This document shows positions 1 through 12,065 of a stretch of 64,000 nucleotides of DNA, one piece after another. Position numbers and translations under genes: made by a program. Source of the DNA: Cyrtodaria siliqua (Eukaryota > Mollusca > Bivalvia > Adapedonta > Hiatellidae). The stretch's first letter is position 1, and every line of letters begins with the position of its first letter. The stretch is from NCBI GenBank assembly GCA_037043455.1, contig JAWPHD010000286.1:186001-250000 (forward strand). The letters run 5' to 3'. The notes below the pieces were generated by a model. That model had not been told where the DNA came from, ran no database searches, and saw only the letters and a program-made list of their open reading frames with translations.

Positions 1-365
1 TATCTTGATTTAAAACAAAACTCACGGCGTTACGATAATTTTTCTACATAACTTTCATTTGTTCAATCATTAATATTAATTATACGAATAGTATAAAAAA
101 AAATGTTTTTGCATATTAGTCACTGTTGATAATATTGCACCAATAATATTATTATGTTAACGTATGGTAGGATAAGATAAAAAAAAAATGAAAACTCAAA
201 ACTATAATATTTATTATTTTAATTACATGTATATGCTGGAATAATAATCGTCATATAAAGCCCTGGTATATATATGCAAGCAGCATTAAAATTATACTGG
301 ATAAATAAATTGAGACGCTAATTTCAATGCTTGATAAATATTTCAAGATTTCCGTGTGTTTCTTT
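1..365 (+). repeat. Dispersed MITE-like repeat, copy 1
   Basis: This AT-rich stretch matches 40190-40525 (same strand) and 10865-11080 (opposite strand) block by block. Shared blocks include the run around 'ttcaatcattaatattaatt', 'ataatattgcacca', 'atgcaagca' and the terminal block 'caagatttccgtgtgtttc'. No coding potential is seen. The family looks like a non-autonomous element with a conserved end. The left end is cut by the window edge, so full length is unknown. Confidence 0.6.
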
Positions 366-1269
366 AATATAATTCTATAAACATCTAACCGGGCGATATA
401 CCAGTTTGACACATCCAAAAGCTTGACGTGTCAAAGGAATGTTTTGCGTCATAATTGTTTGCACATATATGAAATTGAGGCAAGTATCTACCTTCAAAGA
501 TCGCGATAAGTGTCATTGATCGATAGTGCGCGTGGCTTGAGTAGACCCTGTATTTGTGTCTACAAATTGGACATAGACTATGTACACAATTAAACAGTAA
601 TATAAACATAAATCATTGGTCTACACCGTTGTCTTTTATATAACAGCGATGCGCGCGCTTTCGACGACTAGGGGGACCCAGTTTGTTAAAAAAACTTGAA
701 AAGATACAGTTGTAATATATACTGGCTATAATTTTAAAATGGACATGTTTACCGAATTTCTTTTAATGGTTCTAGCTTTATATCACAGATATATTAATAG
801 TTATTAGGTCTGTGTTTATTGATTAATTATAAACTATTACCACTCAGTACTGTGAAACAGTTTAAGGTTCGCATTTAATTTTAAACAATTTAGTATAATC
901 TATGGAAGCTTTAATATAACCCAGATGATGTCATCGTTCTATAATATATGTCGTTTTAACGTAATATATAGTTTTAAGACATCTTAAGATAACGACTTGG
1001 TCGCTGTATATATTCTTGTTTAGATAATGAAAACAATATTATTTGTCAATGATAATTAAGGTGTAATAACAAAAGGAATTATGGATATAGATTAAAACGG
1101 CATGACAATATACAAAGGTAGTTGTTGACATGAACACGTCGACATATATCTTTCTTTTACGGAAGATGTAATAAATTGAATGACCATAACCGTTTTTCTC
1201 TCGCCCACGATAGTGGGTAGCGAGACAAAGCAGTCACTTGATTTTTATGAAACTTTGTCAAATGCTTTG
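366..1269. other. AT-rich stretch, no gene seen
   Basis: Nothing recognisable on either strand apart from poly-A/T runs. The short ORFs here show no domain and no splice context. Confidence 0.5.
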
Positions 1270-1965
1270 TTGGGCACATCATCACGCCAAAATTACCAAG
1301 GTCTAGTCATATTTTGCGTTATTTTCCCAAACCTTAGCCTTGGTTAGGTAACTTAACCTTGATTAGGTAACTTAACCTCAGTTAATTGTATACATGTGAT
1401 TGCCTCATTTTCTTTATTTGATACTTGGTCATATGTATTGTTGGCATTGGTGGACATCACTGAACGACACAAATTACCAAGGTTAAAGTCATATGTTGCT
1501 TATTGTCCCCAAACATAACCTTGGTTAGGCAACTTAACTTTGGTTAGGTAACTTAACCTTGGTTAGGTAACTTAACCTCAGTTAACTTTATGTGATTGCC
1601 TCACTTTATGTCTTTGATACTTGGTCATATGTATTGTTGGCATTGGTGGACATCACTGAACGACAAAAAAATACCAAGGTCAAGATCATATTTTGCATTA
1701 TTTTCCCCAATCTTCACCTTGGTTAGGTAACTTAACCTCAGTTAACTATATACGTGTGATTGCCTCATTTTCTTTGTTTGATACTTGGTCATATGTATTG
1801 TTGGCATTGGTGGACATAACTGAACGACACAAAATACTAAGGTCAAGGTCATATTTTGCATTATTTCCCCAAACTTAACCTTGGTTAGGTAACTTAACTT
1901 TGCTTAAGTTAACTTTATGTGATTGTCTCACTTTATGTCTTTGATACAGGGTCATATGTATTGTT
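1270..1965 (+). repeat. Tandem array, units of about 160-200 bp with an internal short repeat
   Basis: About four imperfect units, anchored by 'gtcatattttgc' at roughly 1306, 1488, 1686 and 1848. Each unit holds 'ccttggttaggtaactt' repeats, 'gatacttggtcatatgtatt' and 'ttggcattggtggacatc'. Within units the 18-bp motif 'ccttggttaggtaactta' is itself reiterated two or three times. Reading frames across the array are incidental. A related block recurs near 5696-5800. Confidence 0.85.
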
Positions 1966-2530
1966 GGCATAGGGAAAACCTTGAGACACGTTCTTCTCTA
2001 AAAACTCAAGGCACAGAGCTTTCATATATAACCTGTAGTATCAGCTTATGGTTCACTACCAAGTTTGTTCAAATGATGACCCTGGGGTCAAATTCGGACC
2101 AGGAGTCACAGTTTTACATAATGTTGTATAGGAAAATCTTAAACAAACCTTCTTCTCTGAAACTACATGAGCTAGAGGTTTACTATTACGCATTTACCAT
2201 TAGCCCTCTACCAATGGCGACCCTGACGTTAAATTTGACCACGCCCCAGCGATCACTTGTTTTACATAGACTTATATAGATTCGAAATGAAAACATCTTC
2301 TCCACTGAGGGCACAAGTTATAGAGCTCTCATATATTGCATGTAGTATAAGAGGTAAAGCTATAGGTCTAATATTGTGCATGTACCATAAGTATATGATC
2401 CTCTATCAAGTTCGTTCAAATCGTGACCATGGGGTCAAATTTGGCATTACCGCAGAGGTCACATGTTTTACACAAACTTGTATAGGGAAAAACCTTAAAA
2501 GAATTAACTTTCTTCTCTGAACACTTACTG
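1966..2530 (+). repeat. Second tandem array, three or more diverged units of about 150-220 bp
   Basis: Units share, in order: 'cttctctgaa' (or a close variant), 'agagctttcatatata', 'caagtttgttcaaat', 'gaccctggggtcaaatt' and a 'gttttacataga' block. Copies run roughly 1966-2140, 2141-2285 and 2286-2500, with a fourth starting at about 2505. The array directly abuts the 1270-1965 array. No coding function is inferred. Confidence 0.75.
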
Positions 2531-4150
2531 AGCATGAAGAGAGGGATACATCCATCCAACCAGTATCGGCCCAGGGTCCGTCCCCACTAGGGACATGTAG
2601 CACAAAGGTCTTAACTTGGAAAACGTTGAACTCCCCACCATATAACCATATATATGTTATAAGCAATGTGAGAATATGGACGATTGCGGAACTGCTCTGT
2701 GCAAAGTAAGAATTCTTAAAATGCCCGACGATTCCGGAATTGTGCAGGACTATTCCGGAATTGCGCAAGGGGTTAATCGATATAAAACATGCACCATGTG
2801 TCGGCGCAATTTGAGAATGTTTTGCGCATAGTACGAATTTGTGTTGGGATTTGAAAAGGAATATAGTGTTTGAAACCTATTTATTTCTATTTACTTATGC
2901 TTAATTGTTTCATCCGTTTTTTATAAAAGATAAAATGTATAAAACAAAATCATAGTTTGGTTTGGTAAATAATTAACATGAATTTAATTATTGAGAAAAC
3001 AAGCTAAAGCCCTCCAACAATAAAGCGCGGATTTATATTACTGAAATAAGGAGATACATTATGGCTAAGAAAATATAAACAAGTGTTGCACAGTGGTGCT
3101 AACGTCGGATTTCGAATTCACCATTTTAACTGTTTAAAAGCTTTCCGGCAATTCGTTTTCGAGAAATGAGGAAAAACAAAAACTTTAACCAAAAACGTTT
3201 ACCAAAACGCCAAAACGCGTAGACGGACATACGGACGGACAGAAGATAGACGAAAATCGCCAAAAAAAAGCCTGAATTTGCTACGCTATACGGCTAAAAA
3301 TAAAAAACAAAACGCGGCACAGACAATAATATTTCTAATAACGGCTCAAATTGGGCATTCCATATATATTTTAGAGATTTCCTATGATCTCTTTATACAA
3401 ACATGTAGCTATATACCTTCGTATATACTGGCATCTACAAATGCATTCAAATATTGAACATCTCTCAAATAACAAACACGCCAACTACTCAATACATGCG
3501 TCAGGTGTTAAAGCTACAACTACTACTAATTGCATTTGCCTGTTTTAATCATATTTATTAAAGCATTATACTGATACATGTAAGATATACACATATATTA
3601 AATGTCAAATTGTCTTATTGTTCAGAACATCTGTCGTCTGCCAAATGTACTAAATCAATCATTTACACAGACCGTTTGAGAATAAATTACCAGTTTATGG
3701 TATTGCTATTAATGGCATTTGAATATTTGAATGATACTTAATAAATAGTGGATATTAATATACATTTTATAGACAATGAGGAGATGAACACATGTTGTAT
3801 CATGCGTATACTTGCAATTTAAACATACGTTATTGCTTTTATTTTACATACAAGCAAAATGTTTGAGCCACAAGTTCTTCCAGCATTATTAACGAAGGCC
3901 TTTGCCGTCAGTATTACAATTAACCACTAGAACCAAAATATCCTTAATGTGTGCTATTCCTACTGTGCGCACGGACGATTCCGGAATTGAACCGCGCATT
4001 ATGAGAATTCCGATAATGCCGCGCGTTTTAAATTTTGAATTGACCATCTTCTCATATACACTCACTGGGCATGAACAGACGGATACAACCATCCCACCAG
4101 CATTGGCCCCGGGGTTCATCCCCTTCTGACATAGTACACCATTGAGATCC
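2531..4150. repeat. Dispersed repeat modules, two related copies
   Basis: The module at about 2531-2780 (a 'gagcatgaagagagggat' block, 'ctccccaccatata', 'gacgattccggaattg') recurs in rearranged order at about 3970-4165 ('gggcatgaacagacggat', 'atccccaccatata', 'gacgattccggaattga'). Around 3215-3240 is a purine-rich block built on 'acggacggac'; an opposite-orientation counterpart built on 'gtccgtccgtc' lies near 5180. The remainder is AT-rich with no gene seen. Confidence 0.55.
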
Positions 4151-5640
4151 CCACCATATACATCTTAACGCGGGTGCAGTAATGTGTGATATTGCACCAT
4201 CGACTGCGTGATCTCATTCTGTTATGAATTATAAGCTTTTTTTAAACAGTTTCCATCTTTGCGAAGATAATCAGGTGAGCTATTCAGTGCCATTTTGGTC
4301 ATCTTGTTCAAAATTTCACATGCTTGTAGATGTGCCGTGAATCCAACTATGGCTGTGCTTGCATCTTGTGTTGCTACAGAAGTGAGTATGTTGACATATG
4401 CCTGTATCACGCTATCTTGGGGGTGATTAGCGTATCCATTTGCAGCATATTGATACTTATGGGCATCGAACTTGGGTCTGTTCGGTTCAACACGTGAGTT
4501 TATGTTTTAATGTTGGGGTATTTTGTTGGGTAGAGGTGTGTGGTTGCTCTGAGTTGGTGGTTGTTATGCCTCGGACATTGCATATATTGTGGTTGATGTC
4601 TGGACTGAGGTAAGGCGGCAGCTCATTCACCACTTGTTCGCCTAGGATCACTGGGTGTCTAGGCTACCGCGGTGAGGAAAAGGTTAATTACGGTCGATAA
4701 TGGTGGCCAGTCATGACTTCCCTTGTGGCGTATCAGCCACAGGTTGGTGATGAAAGGGCATGTGCATGTGCCGTATTTACTATTATTGTTTAAGATTACC
4801 GTTTCTTTTTGTATACATATGAATAACGTATTGGATATGGTCACAGCCCTTTTTAGCGAGATTTTACTTGCTTTTAATTGTTTGGTTTAATTATACGAGT
4901 TAGGTTCTCAAACTATTACTGATATTTTTTTGCAGATTATGGCCTAAAAGATGCAGTTGCTGTTGCGGGCCACTTTTTGATTTCGAATTTACATCGTGTG
5001 TTATTTATATCTACTGTAGAGTTGTAGAGTTACGCTGGCGTTTTGTCACATTCTTTTCTTTATTTATCTTTTTTTATTTGGTTTTTATGATATCTCTGTT
5101 TACTCTTTAATATACCATATTTATACCCACGTTTTTGAAATAAAAGGTATATTAAAATCGCCTCCATTTATCATTCTGTCCGTCCGTCCGTCTGTCCGTT
5201 ACCGCATCTCCTTCTAAACCGCTAAACGGAATTCAACCAAACTTAGGAATGAACCACGGAGAACACGATGTGTCGTGTTTAATGTCAGTAAGTGTACAAT
5301 ATTGATGACGACATGACGTAATAAATTTGATTAAGTCGTCAAATTTCTTATCGACATATTGAAATATAACTAGTCAAGACGCCATACAACAACTAAACTT
5401 ATTTGATTGACGAAAATGTCGACTTGAGTCTTTCTGACATGTGAAGGTAAATCGTACTAAGACGCATTCTTTCAAGTAGAAATGATTCAAGAAACACGCC
5501 GTAAGTCGAGAAAATGGGGTCGAGAAGACGAGAAACAATGCAACAACCCGCCAATTTCGAAGTCTATAAGGAGGTAATTAACGCAACAACTGGTGACCCT
5601 TAAACGTTTCCATACAATTGAAAGAATGTCGCGTTGTCGT
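4151..5640. other. No gene recognised
   Basis: AT-rich intergenic DNA. Apart from the 'gtccgtccgtc' block near 5180, which resembles a common bivalve repeat style, I see no structure I can support. Confidence 0.4.
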
Positions 5641-5975
5641 GGGCGATATCGCGATACGACAGTGCGACATTGCGATACGACAACTCGATGTCCACCAATG
5701 CCAAGGTCAAGGATAATGTTTTGCGTCATCAGTTTTGTTAGGTAAGGTAAGTAACTTTTTTTTTCTGATAACTTTAATTTCTTTGTTTGATACTTGGTCA
5801 TATTGTCGTAATGTCGCCAACCACATCGCGACATTACGATATAATTGTCGCGATGTCGTATCGCAATTTCGCGATTTCGTATCGCAATGTCGAGTTGTCA
5901 TATCGCAATGTCGCATTGTCGTATCGCGATGTCGCGATGTCGCGTTGTCGGGCGTCGCATTGTCGACACTGCGAC
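5641..5975. repeat. TCG-rich minisatellite with long inverted arms
   Basis: A short motif near 'tgtcgtatcgcaa' is reiterated at about 5840-5965. The left piece, 5649-5687, is the reverse complement of 5891-5929 with only about two mismatches in 39 positions, so the locus can fold into a hairpin with a loop of about 200 nt. The composition (CG-rich words in an AT-rich region) contrasts with its surroundings. Overlapping reading frames on both strands are a by-product of the repeat. Confidence 0.8.
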
Positions 5976-6099
5976 ATTGTATCTGGCCCCAACAGGACAC
6001 CGTACATATGAGATTAGAGTCTTAGGTTATATTTTGATATGACATGAACATGTCTGTGTTTCTTTTTGTAACACATAGCTAAGCTTTCTCAAATGTAAG

Positions 6100-6300
6100 G
6101 GGCTAACTTGGCGGGGATTATTTTTAGTTACACTGTCCTGTTGTTTAGGGATGATGACAGGTTAAGAGTGATGTTTGGTGCACCCTTGATCCGGTTTAAA
6201 CTCCCCGGTGGTCCTGTTTGCCACTGACCATTCCAAGGCGGTACCCCTGTTGTCAACCCTTATATGTTTGTGATGTGCTTTTGAATCACCTTCGCGTTGT
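6100..6300 (+). repeat. Copy of the 'tail' repeat of the RT element found at 12446-13375
   Basis: Blocks 'ttacactgtcctg', 'cactgaccattccaaggcgg', 'gttgtcaaccctt' and 'tgtttgtgatg' match 13104-13260 on the same strand and 16083-16290 and 20120-20330 on the opposite strand. In the longest copy these blocks lie downstream of a reverse transcriptase C-terminus, so this is probably a 3'-end-only, heavily truncated retro-insertion. Confidence 0.65.
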
Positions 6301-6413
6301 AATACTTGTTGGAGTGACTGTATTCTGTGAATGCGACTCTTCCTGTTGGACCTATAACATTTTCTTTATGAGAATGTTACTTACTTTGTATATAAAATAT
6401 AGATCTCTACAAA

Positions 6414-6815
6414 AGCTTGACGACAACGAAAACTTATTCGTGGTAATTTAATTCAACTCCGACTTTAGAGTTCATACTTCAGACTTCACACTTCACATTT
6501 CAAATTTCAGAATTCAGAGTTCAGAGTTCAGACTTGAGAGTTCAGATTTCAGAGTTCATATTTCAGACTTCAGAGTTCAGACTTCAAACTTCACACTTCA
6601 AAGTTCATACTTCAGTGTTCATATTTCAGACTTCACAGTTCGGACTTTAGAGTTCAAACTTCAGAGTTCAGAGTTCAGATATCAGACCTCAGACTTCAGA
6701 CTTCAAAGTATAGACTTAAATGTTCAGATTTCAGAGTTCACACTTCAGACTTCAGAGTACAAACTTCAACATTTAAATAATTACAACACGAATAAGTTAT
6801 AGTTGTCGTCAAGCT
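6414..6815. mobile_element. Short TIR element whose interior is a TTCAGA minisatellite
   Basis: The arms 6414-6450 and 6778-6815 are inverted copies of each other ('gcttgacgacaac' then 'acttattcgtg' on the left, its reverse complement on the right). Between them, about 6460-6770 consists of reiterations of a motif of about 7 or 14 bp of the type 'cagacttcagagtt'. No ORF is present. The structure fits a non-autonomous foldback/MITE-like element whose core has become, or was born as, a tandem repeat. Confidence 0.7.
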
Positions 6816-7779
6816 ATAATAGTGTTATAATAAGTAGATTTCTATTGTATCAGTCTCCTTAACATCAAATCCTAATTACACTTTGATACTCTTGATACTC
6901 TTCTCTTATAGCGTAGAGTATCGCAGAGTAATAGAGGGTCTGATTTTAATGAGATTAATATACATGATACGAAATAAAGACACTATTTATAATTTACTTC
7001 ATTCAAAGCTAAGCATTGTCATCATCAATACAAGTTAAACAAAGATATAATAGTGTATACTATCAGGCCTGAAATTGGGTGCGCGTAATTTAGTCGAAGT
7101 GGGTGGGCGGGATGGGTTGGTGTGGTGTGGGTTGGGGGATATCTTCCTCTGAGAAATCTTGAATAAAAATATATACCTAAAACGCTTCAATCTGATGCTC
7201 CCTCACACACTGTGTGTATGAGAGGTGGGTGGGGTCCTCTCACAAAAAATAATAATATACACATGTACTAAAAATGCTGTAATCTGACGAGTTTCTTTGT
7301 ATTTCTTGTACAATCTAAATAAAGCTTTATTTTTCAATTATTTTGTACTCACTTTATTATGGAGAGGGTAGGTTTGGTAGTGTGATAATAATGACTGAAA
7401 ATGTTACATTCGTTTTTCATTTCTTTCGTACCCGTATGTGGGCATACAAAACACGCTTACAAAAAATAACTTGCCATAAGAAACGCACCCCCACGGCCTT
7501 GGCTATGGAAATTACTTAATATTTCTATTCACCTAGATGCACACCTAAATTACGTTTATTTTTACTGTTTTGGTATGATTTCGGGTTGTTTTAAAAATGT
7601 AAAATATAAAGGCAGAGGGCTTGATTTTGCATTATCTGAGAGGGGGCGGGGTAGGGGTGCAGTAGTGGAATACAACACGACTCTAATACATTCGCATCTA
7701 CGATGTTTAACTTAAAATGTATTTGTGTGCGTACAACCTAAAATCATTACTACGCCCTTGTCTATAATCTTCCCTTATC
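6816..7779. other. No gene recognised
   Basis: AT-rich DNA with G-rich blips around 7090-7140 and 7630-7660. No domain, RNA gene or convincing repeat structure seen. Confidence 0.4.
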
Positions 7780-7789
7780 AATTGAAACA

Positions 7790-8062
7790 GAGGATATATT
7801 CGACCGAAAAAAACTGTCCGTGAACGAGTTTGTTAATATTGTAACATCAACAATCGAGGATGAAACTCAATTTTTGATTGACTGCGAGTTTTATTCAGAT
7901 ATTAGATATGAACTTTTTAATGCAGAATATCAAGCTGAAAACAGGTTTTTGCTGTTTTTATGAACTAAAAAATTATCATTCTTAATTGACTGTGATATGC
8001 TTCAGCACATATTAGCAGAAGTACTTTTAAAAATGTATAAACGACGCTCTTTAACATTGTAA
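7790..8062 (+). pseudogene. LINE ORF2 C-terminal fragment
   Basis: Translation of about 7820-7945 gives a stretch containing IEDETQFLIDCEFYSDIRYE. This is the 'EDE-HF-heC--Y--lR' signature at the end of many CR1-like LINE ORF2 proteins; compare the fragment at 12066-12302, which has EDEFHFLFECSLY. A stop follows, then a recognisable continuation to about 8060 (LAEVLLKMYKRRS). No RT or endonuclease part is adjacent, so it is a 5'-truncated, decayed copy. Confidence 0.55.
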
Positions 8063-9832
8063 AAATGCATAACTGTGTTATAAAAGTAATTAAAATAAAT
8101 GTTTGTTTTTTTTAAATAATGAGAGTTAGGAATTTAATTGTAGTTTTCATGTTAATTATGTGTAAATAATCTAAATAATAGCTTTAATTATTGAATATAT
8201 TTAATGCAATACATTTGTATGTTTTATTATGTTTTAACATGTACAATTGTGTTTTATAGTGTTTCATATGCCTATGATGGCAGGTTATCAAATAACAATG
8301 CTGTATACTATTTGTAATGGTAACTGTATTTTATATGTGACACTTTAATACAATATTACTTACTTACTACTTACATGTTAAATTTCTAAATAGAATAATT
8401 ATCCTGTAATTAATCATGCTTGATTGGACATTTGCGGGTAGAACGCGCCGTTCTTGTGAAAACATTTGTCGAGGAGGTGAGAAAAAGCAGGCACTTTTAT
8501 TAGCCCGATATCCGGTATCTGGCGGTAATAAAAGATCGATTAAAAGTAATAAAAGTGATGTTTAGCTAGGTTTATACAATGCATTTGGCCACTTACCATT
8601 GTTTTATTAGTTCAACATTCTAGATGTGTCTTGTAAGTGTTCATGAATACATTAGACTGTTTATAAGTACAAATAGTCTAATACGAAGAAACAAAAGGAA
8701 GTACGTGTGATCTTTAGGAATAGTTGGAAACTAGAATTTATGATCGATCGGTATGTACACTTTTAAAAAATAAATAAATAATTAAAAATCGTGCATATAT
8801 ATGTGTACTATGTAGATATTGTTTCCTATAATGCAGTAAGTGTTAAGACACTTACCTTATTCTCACACTATTCGACACTACTCAAATAGGAAATTAAAAT
8901 AAAGGCATAAAAAAAATCGTATTTCTACTTGAATAAATCTATACATTTGTTTGATGCAACAAAATGATATTCTTCCGACAGAAAAAAAGTAACACACTGA
9001 ATACTATGGTTTTTTAAAACGAATGCTATAATGTACGAATCAGTGTACACAAACACACTTGTTTAAGCAAACAAATACCAATTAATATGATGTCTTTACA
9101 AAATAGGTTATTTCTCATCTTATATAGTATTCATCGATGTACCATTGGATTATATGTCTTAAATGTATGTCTTCCCTACCATGTGGATAATTTTCAGTAG
9201 AAAGAAACGATTTTTATAAATTATAAATAATATTTCAGCAGAACGTGTAAACATATACACGGCCCGTCGTAAAGAAAAAATCCATTGATAGTGAGTCGTT
9301 AAAAAGCTTATTTCTCATTTAGCATAGCATTTGTCGAAATAATTGTTCGTTATGTGCAATTTTTTTTAGATATGGAGTGAATTTCTTTAGCAAGAAAACG
9401 GTTTTCATAAGTTATAGATACTTTTTCATTAAAATGTGTGCTACCACGCCAACGCCACATTAAATTCACACGCGTGGACTATCAGTAGGGCGTGTGTTAC
9501 CACGCGACACCGGTCCGTTCCGGTGTTTCATCTCCGTTACGGTCCGTTTCCGTCCGTTAGGGTGAATCGTACCACCGGTTTAGTTGTTTCGGTTATGGAA
9601 ATTAAGTAATAATTACATTTTAAAAAGTAGTTTATATGTGCATGATAAGATTATATAAAACAAGTTTAACATAATTATTAAGGATTGTTATTTTGTCATT
9701 TTGCAATTGTAGAATTGTATATTGTTACGATAAAATATTGAAGAAGTTTTTAATTTAACCCCGTAACTACAATGTCTCAGTCTGTAACAAGGAATTTGAT
9801 TGGACGAGACTTTTGACCCTGTTCATTAACAA
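8063..9832. other. No gene recognised
   Basis: AT-rich DNA with several poly-A/T runs. I see no splice-supported exon, RNA gene or clear repeat in this stretch. Confidence 0.4.
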
Positions 9833-10034
9833 TGCAGGTGCACCCATATTTATAGGTGCACCTGTAAAAGTATAGGTGCACCTATATATTTTATAGGTGC
9901 ACCTATATATTTTATGGGTGCACCGACAATTTTATGGGTGCACCTATAATTTTACAGGTGCACCCATAAAAAGTATAGGTGCACCTATATTTTTTATAGG
10001 TGCACCTACACTTTTCTATAGGTGCACCTACATC
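9833..10034. repeat. Palindromic minisatellite built on GGTGCACC
   Basis: Twelve or more copies of the 8-bp perfect palindrome GGTGCACC occur, most inside 'tataggtgcacctata', separated by AT-rich spacers such as 'ttttataggtg'. Because each unit is self-complementary, the array can form many alternative hairpins. It lies about 200 bp upstream of the first glycosyltransferase exon identified here. Confidence 0.9.
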
Positions 10035-10046
10035 TGTAGTTTTGAC

Positions 10047-10173
10047 CCCGATCGTACACCATAAGTGTCTTGCACAAGAACACACCTACGAAACTCAGTG
10101 GCGCCGGTAAGGCTAGAACCCGGGTACTTCGGATTTCAAGTCAACTGCGCTATCCACTAGGTCACGCCAGCCC
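10047..10173 (-). repeat. tRNA-derived SINE fragment
   Basis: On the minus strand the segment begins with an A-box-like 'tgacctagtggatagcgc', followed at suitable spacing by a B-box-like 'cgggttctagcc'. It then runs into 'cactgagtttcg' and 'gtgcaagacactta', which resembles the central part of many animal SINEs. The acceptor stem does not pair as a functional tRNA would, so a tRNA-derived SINE or tRNA relic is preferred over a tRNA gene. Confidence 0.6.
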
Positions 10174-10245
10174 CTGCGTAAATGACAAACAAATATAGTC
10201 TAACTGAGGCCAACATTTTAAAAACACGCATATATCTGATTTCAG

Positions 10246-10634
10246 ATGTTTACTGCCGGCATTTCTACTAGTAAACCTTATCCTGGTGAAATTTCTGATT
10301 GACAACAAAAGCCCTGCTCCGTACAGTGGAGTGACACTGAAGAAAACAGACGAGTTAACACCTCCCTTACGGTATGCAGACGACAAACTTGCACATGTCA
10401 TACCGCCGGCACCGAATGCATCTGACATCAAACACACGTCTAGGATTCCTAAAATCATCCATCAATTCTGGGACAACGAGATTATACCTACCGAGTATGT
10501 AGAGAATGCACGAAGTCTGGTACGGGACAATGCTCCACCCGAATGGCAATACTATTTTTGGACAATGAAGACTGCACGGGCTTTGATCAGGGATAAATAT
10601 CCAACGTTCCTACCGACCTTTGATCAGTATCCAG
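10246..10634 (+). CDS. GT32-type DXD glycosyltransferase, exon with membrane anchor and N-terminal catalytic part
   Basis: Likely Golgi type II membrane enzyme that transfers a sugar from a nucleotide donor. The exon is bounded by a 3' splice site ('gatttcag' ending at 10245) and a 5' splice site ('ccag' then 'gtaata' at 10635). It opens with a hydrophobic signal-anchor-like stretch (CLLPAFLLVNLILVKFLI), then a stem, then RIPKIIHQFWDN, the usual start of the Gly_transf_sug domain, and WQYYFWT. The splice phase (one base carried over) joins in frame to the exon at 21148-21788, giving about 342 visible codons including the DXD motif. No in-frame ATG is present, so an upstream exon with the start is expected but was not found. 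The exact acceptor is unknown; A4GALT/A4GNT-like and OCH1-like enzymes are both possible relatives. Confidence 0.8.
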
Positions 10635-10864
10635 GTAATAGTGAATTATCAACATGCATTGCATTTCTACCACAGGTTCTATACTTGTAAATGCGAGTTT
10701 AACCGAACATGATATCGCTTGTTTTTTATTTCACTTATGATGTACTGTAAAGCGCAATATCAAGAAAAATTAAACAACTCGGCGATGCACATTAAAAACA
10801 CGACATGTTCAATATTTGGATTTTTTTTCTAATATTTAAAAAATGTGCATAATACACTCTTTCT

Positions 10865-11080
10865 TTTTTTCTTAAAGAGATATATAGCAATCTTGAGTTT
10901 TGTTTGAACATATTTTGCACCTCCACTTACTTATCCTACCTCATTTTGACATTAAAATTGATTGCATATAATTAAATCAAACATTGAGATTTCACATTTT
11001 TTTCATTAATCTACCAAATGTTTAAATATATTGTTGGTGCAATATTATCAAAAGTAAGTAATATGTAAAACAATTTGCTT
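10865..11080 (-). repeat. Dispersed MITE-like repeat, copy 2 (inverted)
   Basis: The reverse complement aligns with 40270-40525: 'ttgataatattgcacca', 'ttaattatatgcaa', 'gtcaaaatga', 'aggataagtaa' and 'aaaactcaagattgc' occur in the same order. It sits inside the glycosyltransferase intron. A further block at 11168-11195 ('cagattgccgtgtgtacctt') resembles the same conserved end in the opposite orientation. Confidence 0.6.
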
Positions 11081-11099
11081 TGACCTATTCTTATAATTA

Positions 11100-12059
11100 A
11101 GATTAATGATCGCAAATATGCAAATTATGTTGAAATACTAACGGGACGCTTCACGTTTTAAACAAATCCAGATTGCCGTGTGTACCTTTAAGTATAATAT
11201 GTTATTTTATCACATAACGTCCTTGTTAGCAGTGTCGAACACCCATTTAATATTATATTGTATGACACACGTGTAATACAACCTGGAACGATTTTGATTG
11301 GTTGAGTTAAATCTGTAACACTACGCAAGTTTATTAACTGAAACTATTTTATTTATTACAAATTCACCCAGATCTGAGTCATAAACTTATTATTTGTGAC
11401 AGCTTATAAAAATAATGCACGTTATACAAAACATTGCTGTTGGTTTGTTAAAAAGTTGGCGTAAACTGCTATTTTGTAAAGAGGTATTTAAACGCAATGT
11501 TATATGTGAGACGCGACGTTACGACGTAACATGTATATTTTATGACGTTTTGGCGCTGAAGTGTGTCTGACGTCGTGGCGGTTCTATGTTCATCTGAATT
11601 ATTTTTTACTAATTTGATTGCAATGTTATGTGATAAAAAGGATCTTAAACTCGTTCCCATTCCATATAAGATTGATGAAACTCGTTATGAATTATTTTTA
11701 ATTTTAACTCGCCGAAAGGCTCTTTAAAATTAAATTAATACTTAACTCGTTTCATGAATCTTATATGAAATGGGAACTCGTTTAAGATCCTCTATATATC
11801 AATAGGTTTTGGAGCGTTTTGAATGTGCGTTTGCTTTCAAGAATCTTTTGAAAATACCGAAATTGCATCCCACCCTCTCCACCGACCCTCACCACACACA
11901 CACACACAACCGCCACTACCACCCACTTCCAAAAAGAAGGACAAATAACGCAAATCTATGATTATATGGCAAGAACAATGATGCAGCATATATATTATAC
12001 AACAAATGTGTATGCATTTAAAATGTATATGATTACAACTTCAACACAAGTACGTAAAT
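11100..12059. other. Intronic DNA, no gene seen
   Basis: Part of the large glycosyltransferase intron. An inverted pair is visible: 'ggatcttaaactcgttcccat' near 11640 and its complement near 11770-11795, with 'attaaaat' runs between. This could be a small foldback relic. No coding sequence is supported. Confidence 0.4.
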
Positions 12060-12065
12060 ATATTT

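Noticed and set aside
2406..2768. Minus-strand frame of 120 codons
   Set aside because: It crosses the edge between the second tandem array and a dispersed repeat module, has no ATG support or domain, and changes character at the repeat boundary.
5707..6042. Several overlapping open frames rich in Cys/Arg/His on both strands
   Set aside because: They are translations of the TCG minisatellite in different frames; stop codons are just absent from the repeat unit.
9833..10034. CRISPR-like array
   Set aside because: Units are short palindromes with AT-rich, non-unique spacers in a eukaryotic genome; spacing and spacer content do not fit.
10047..10173. Functional tRNA gene
   Set aside because: A- and B-box-like words are present, but the acceptor stem does not pair and the downstream sequence is SINE-like.
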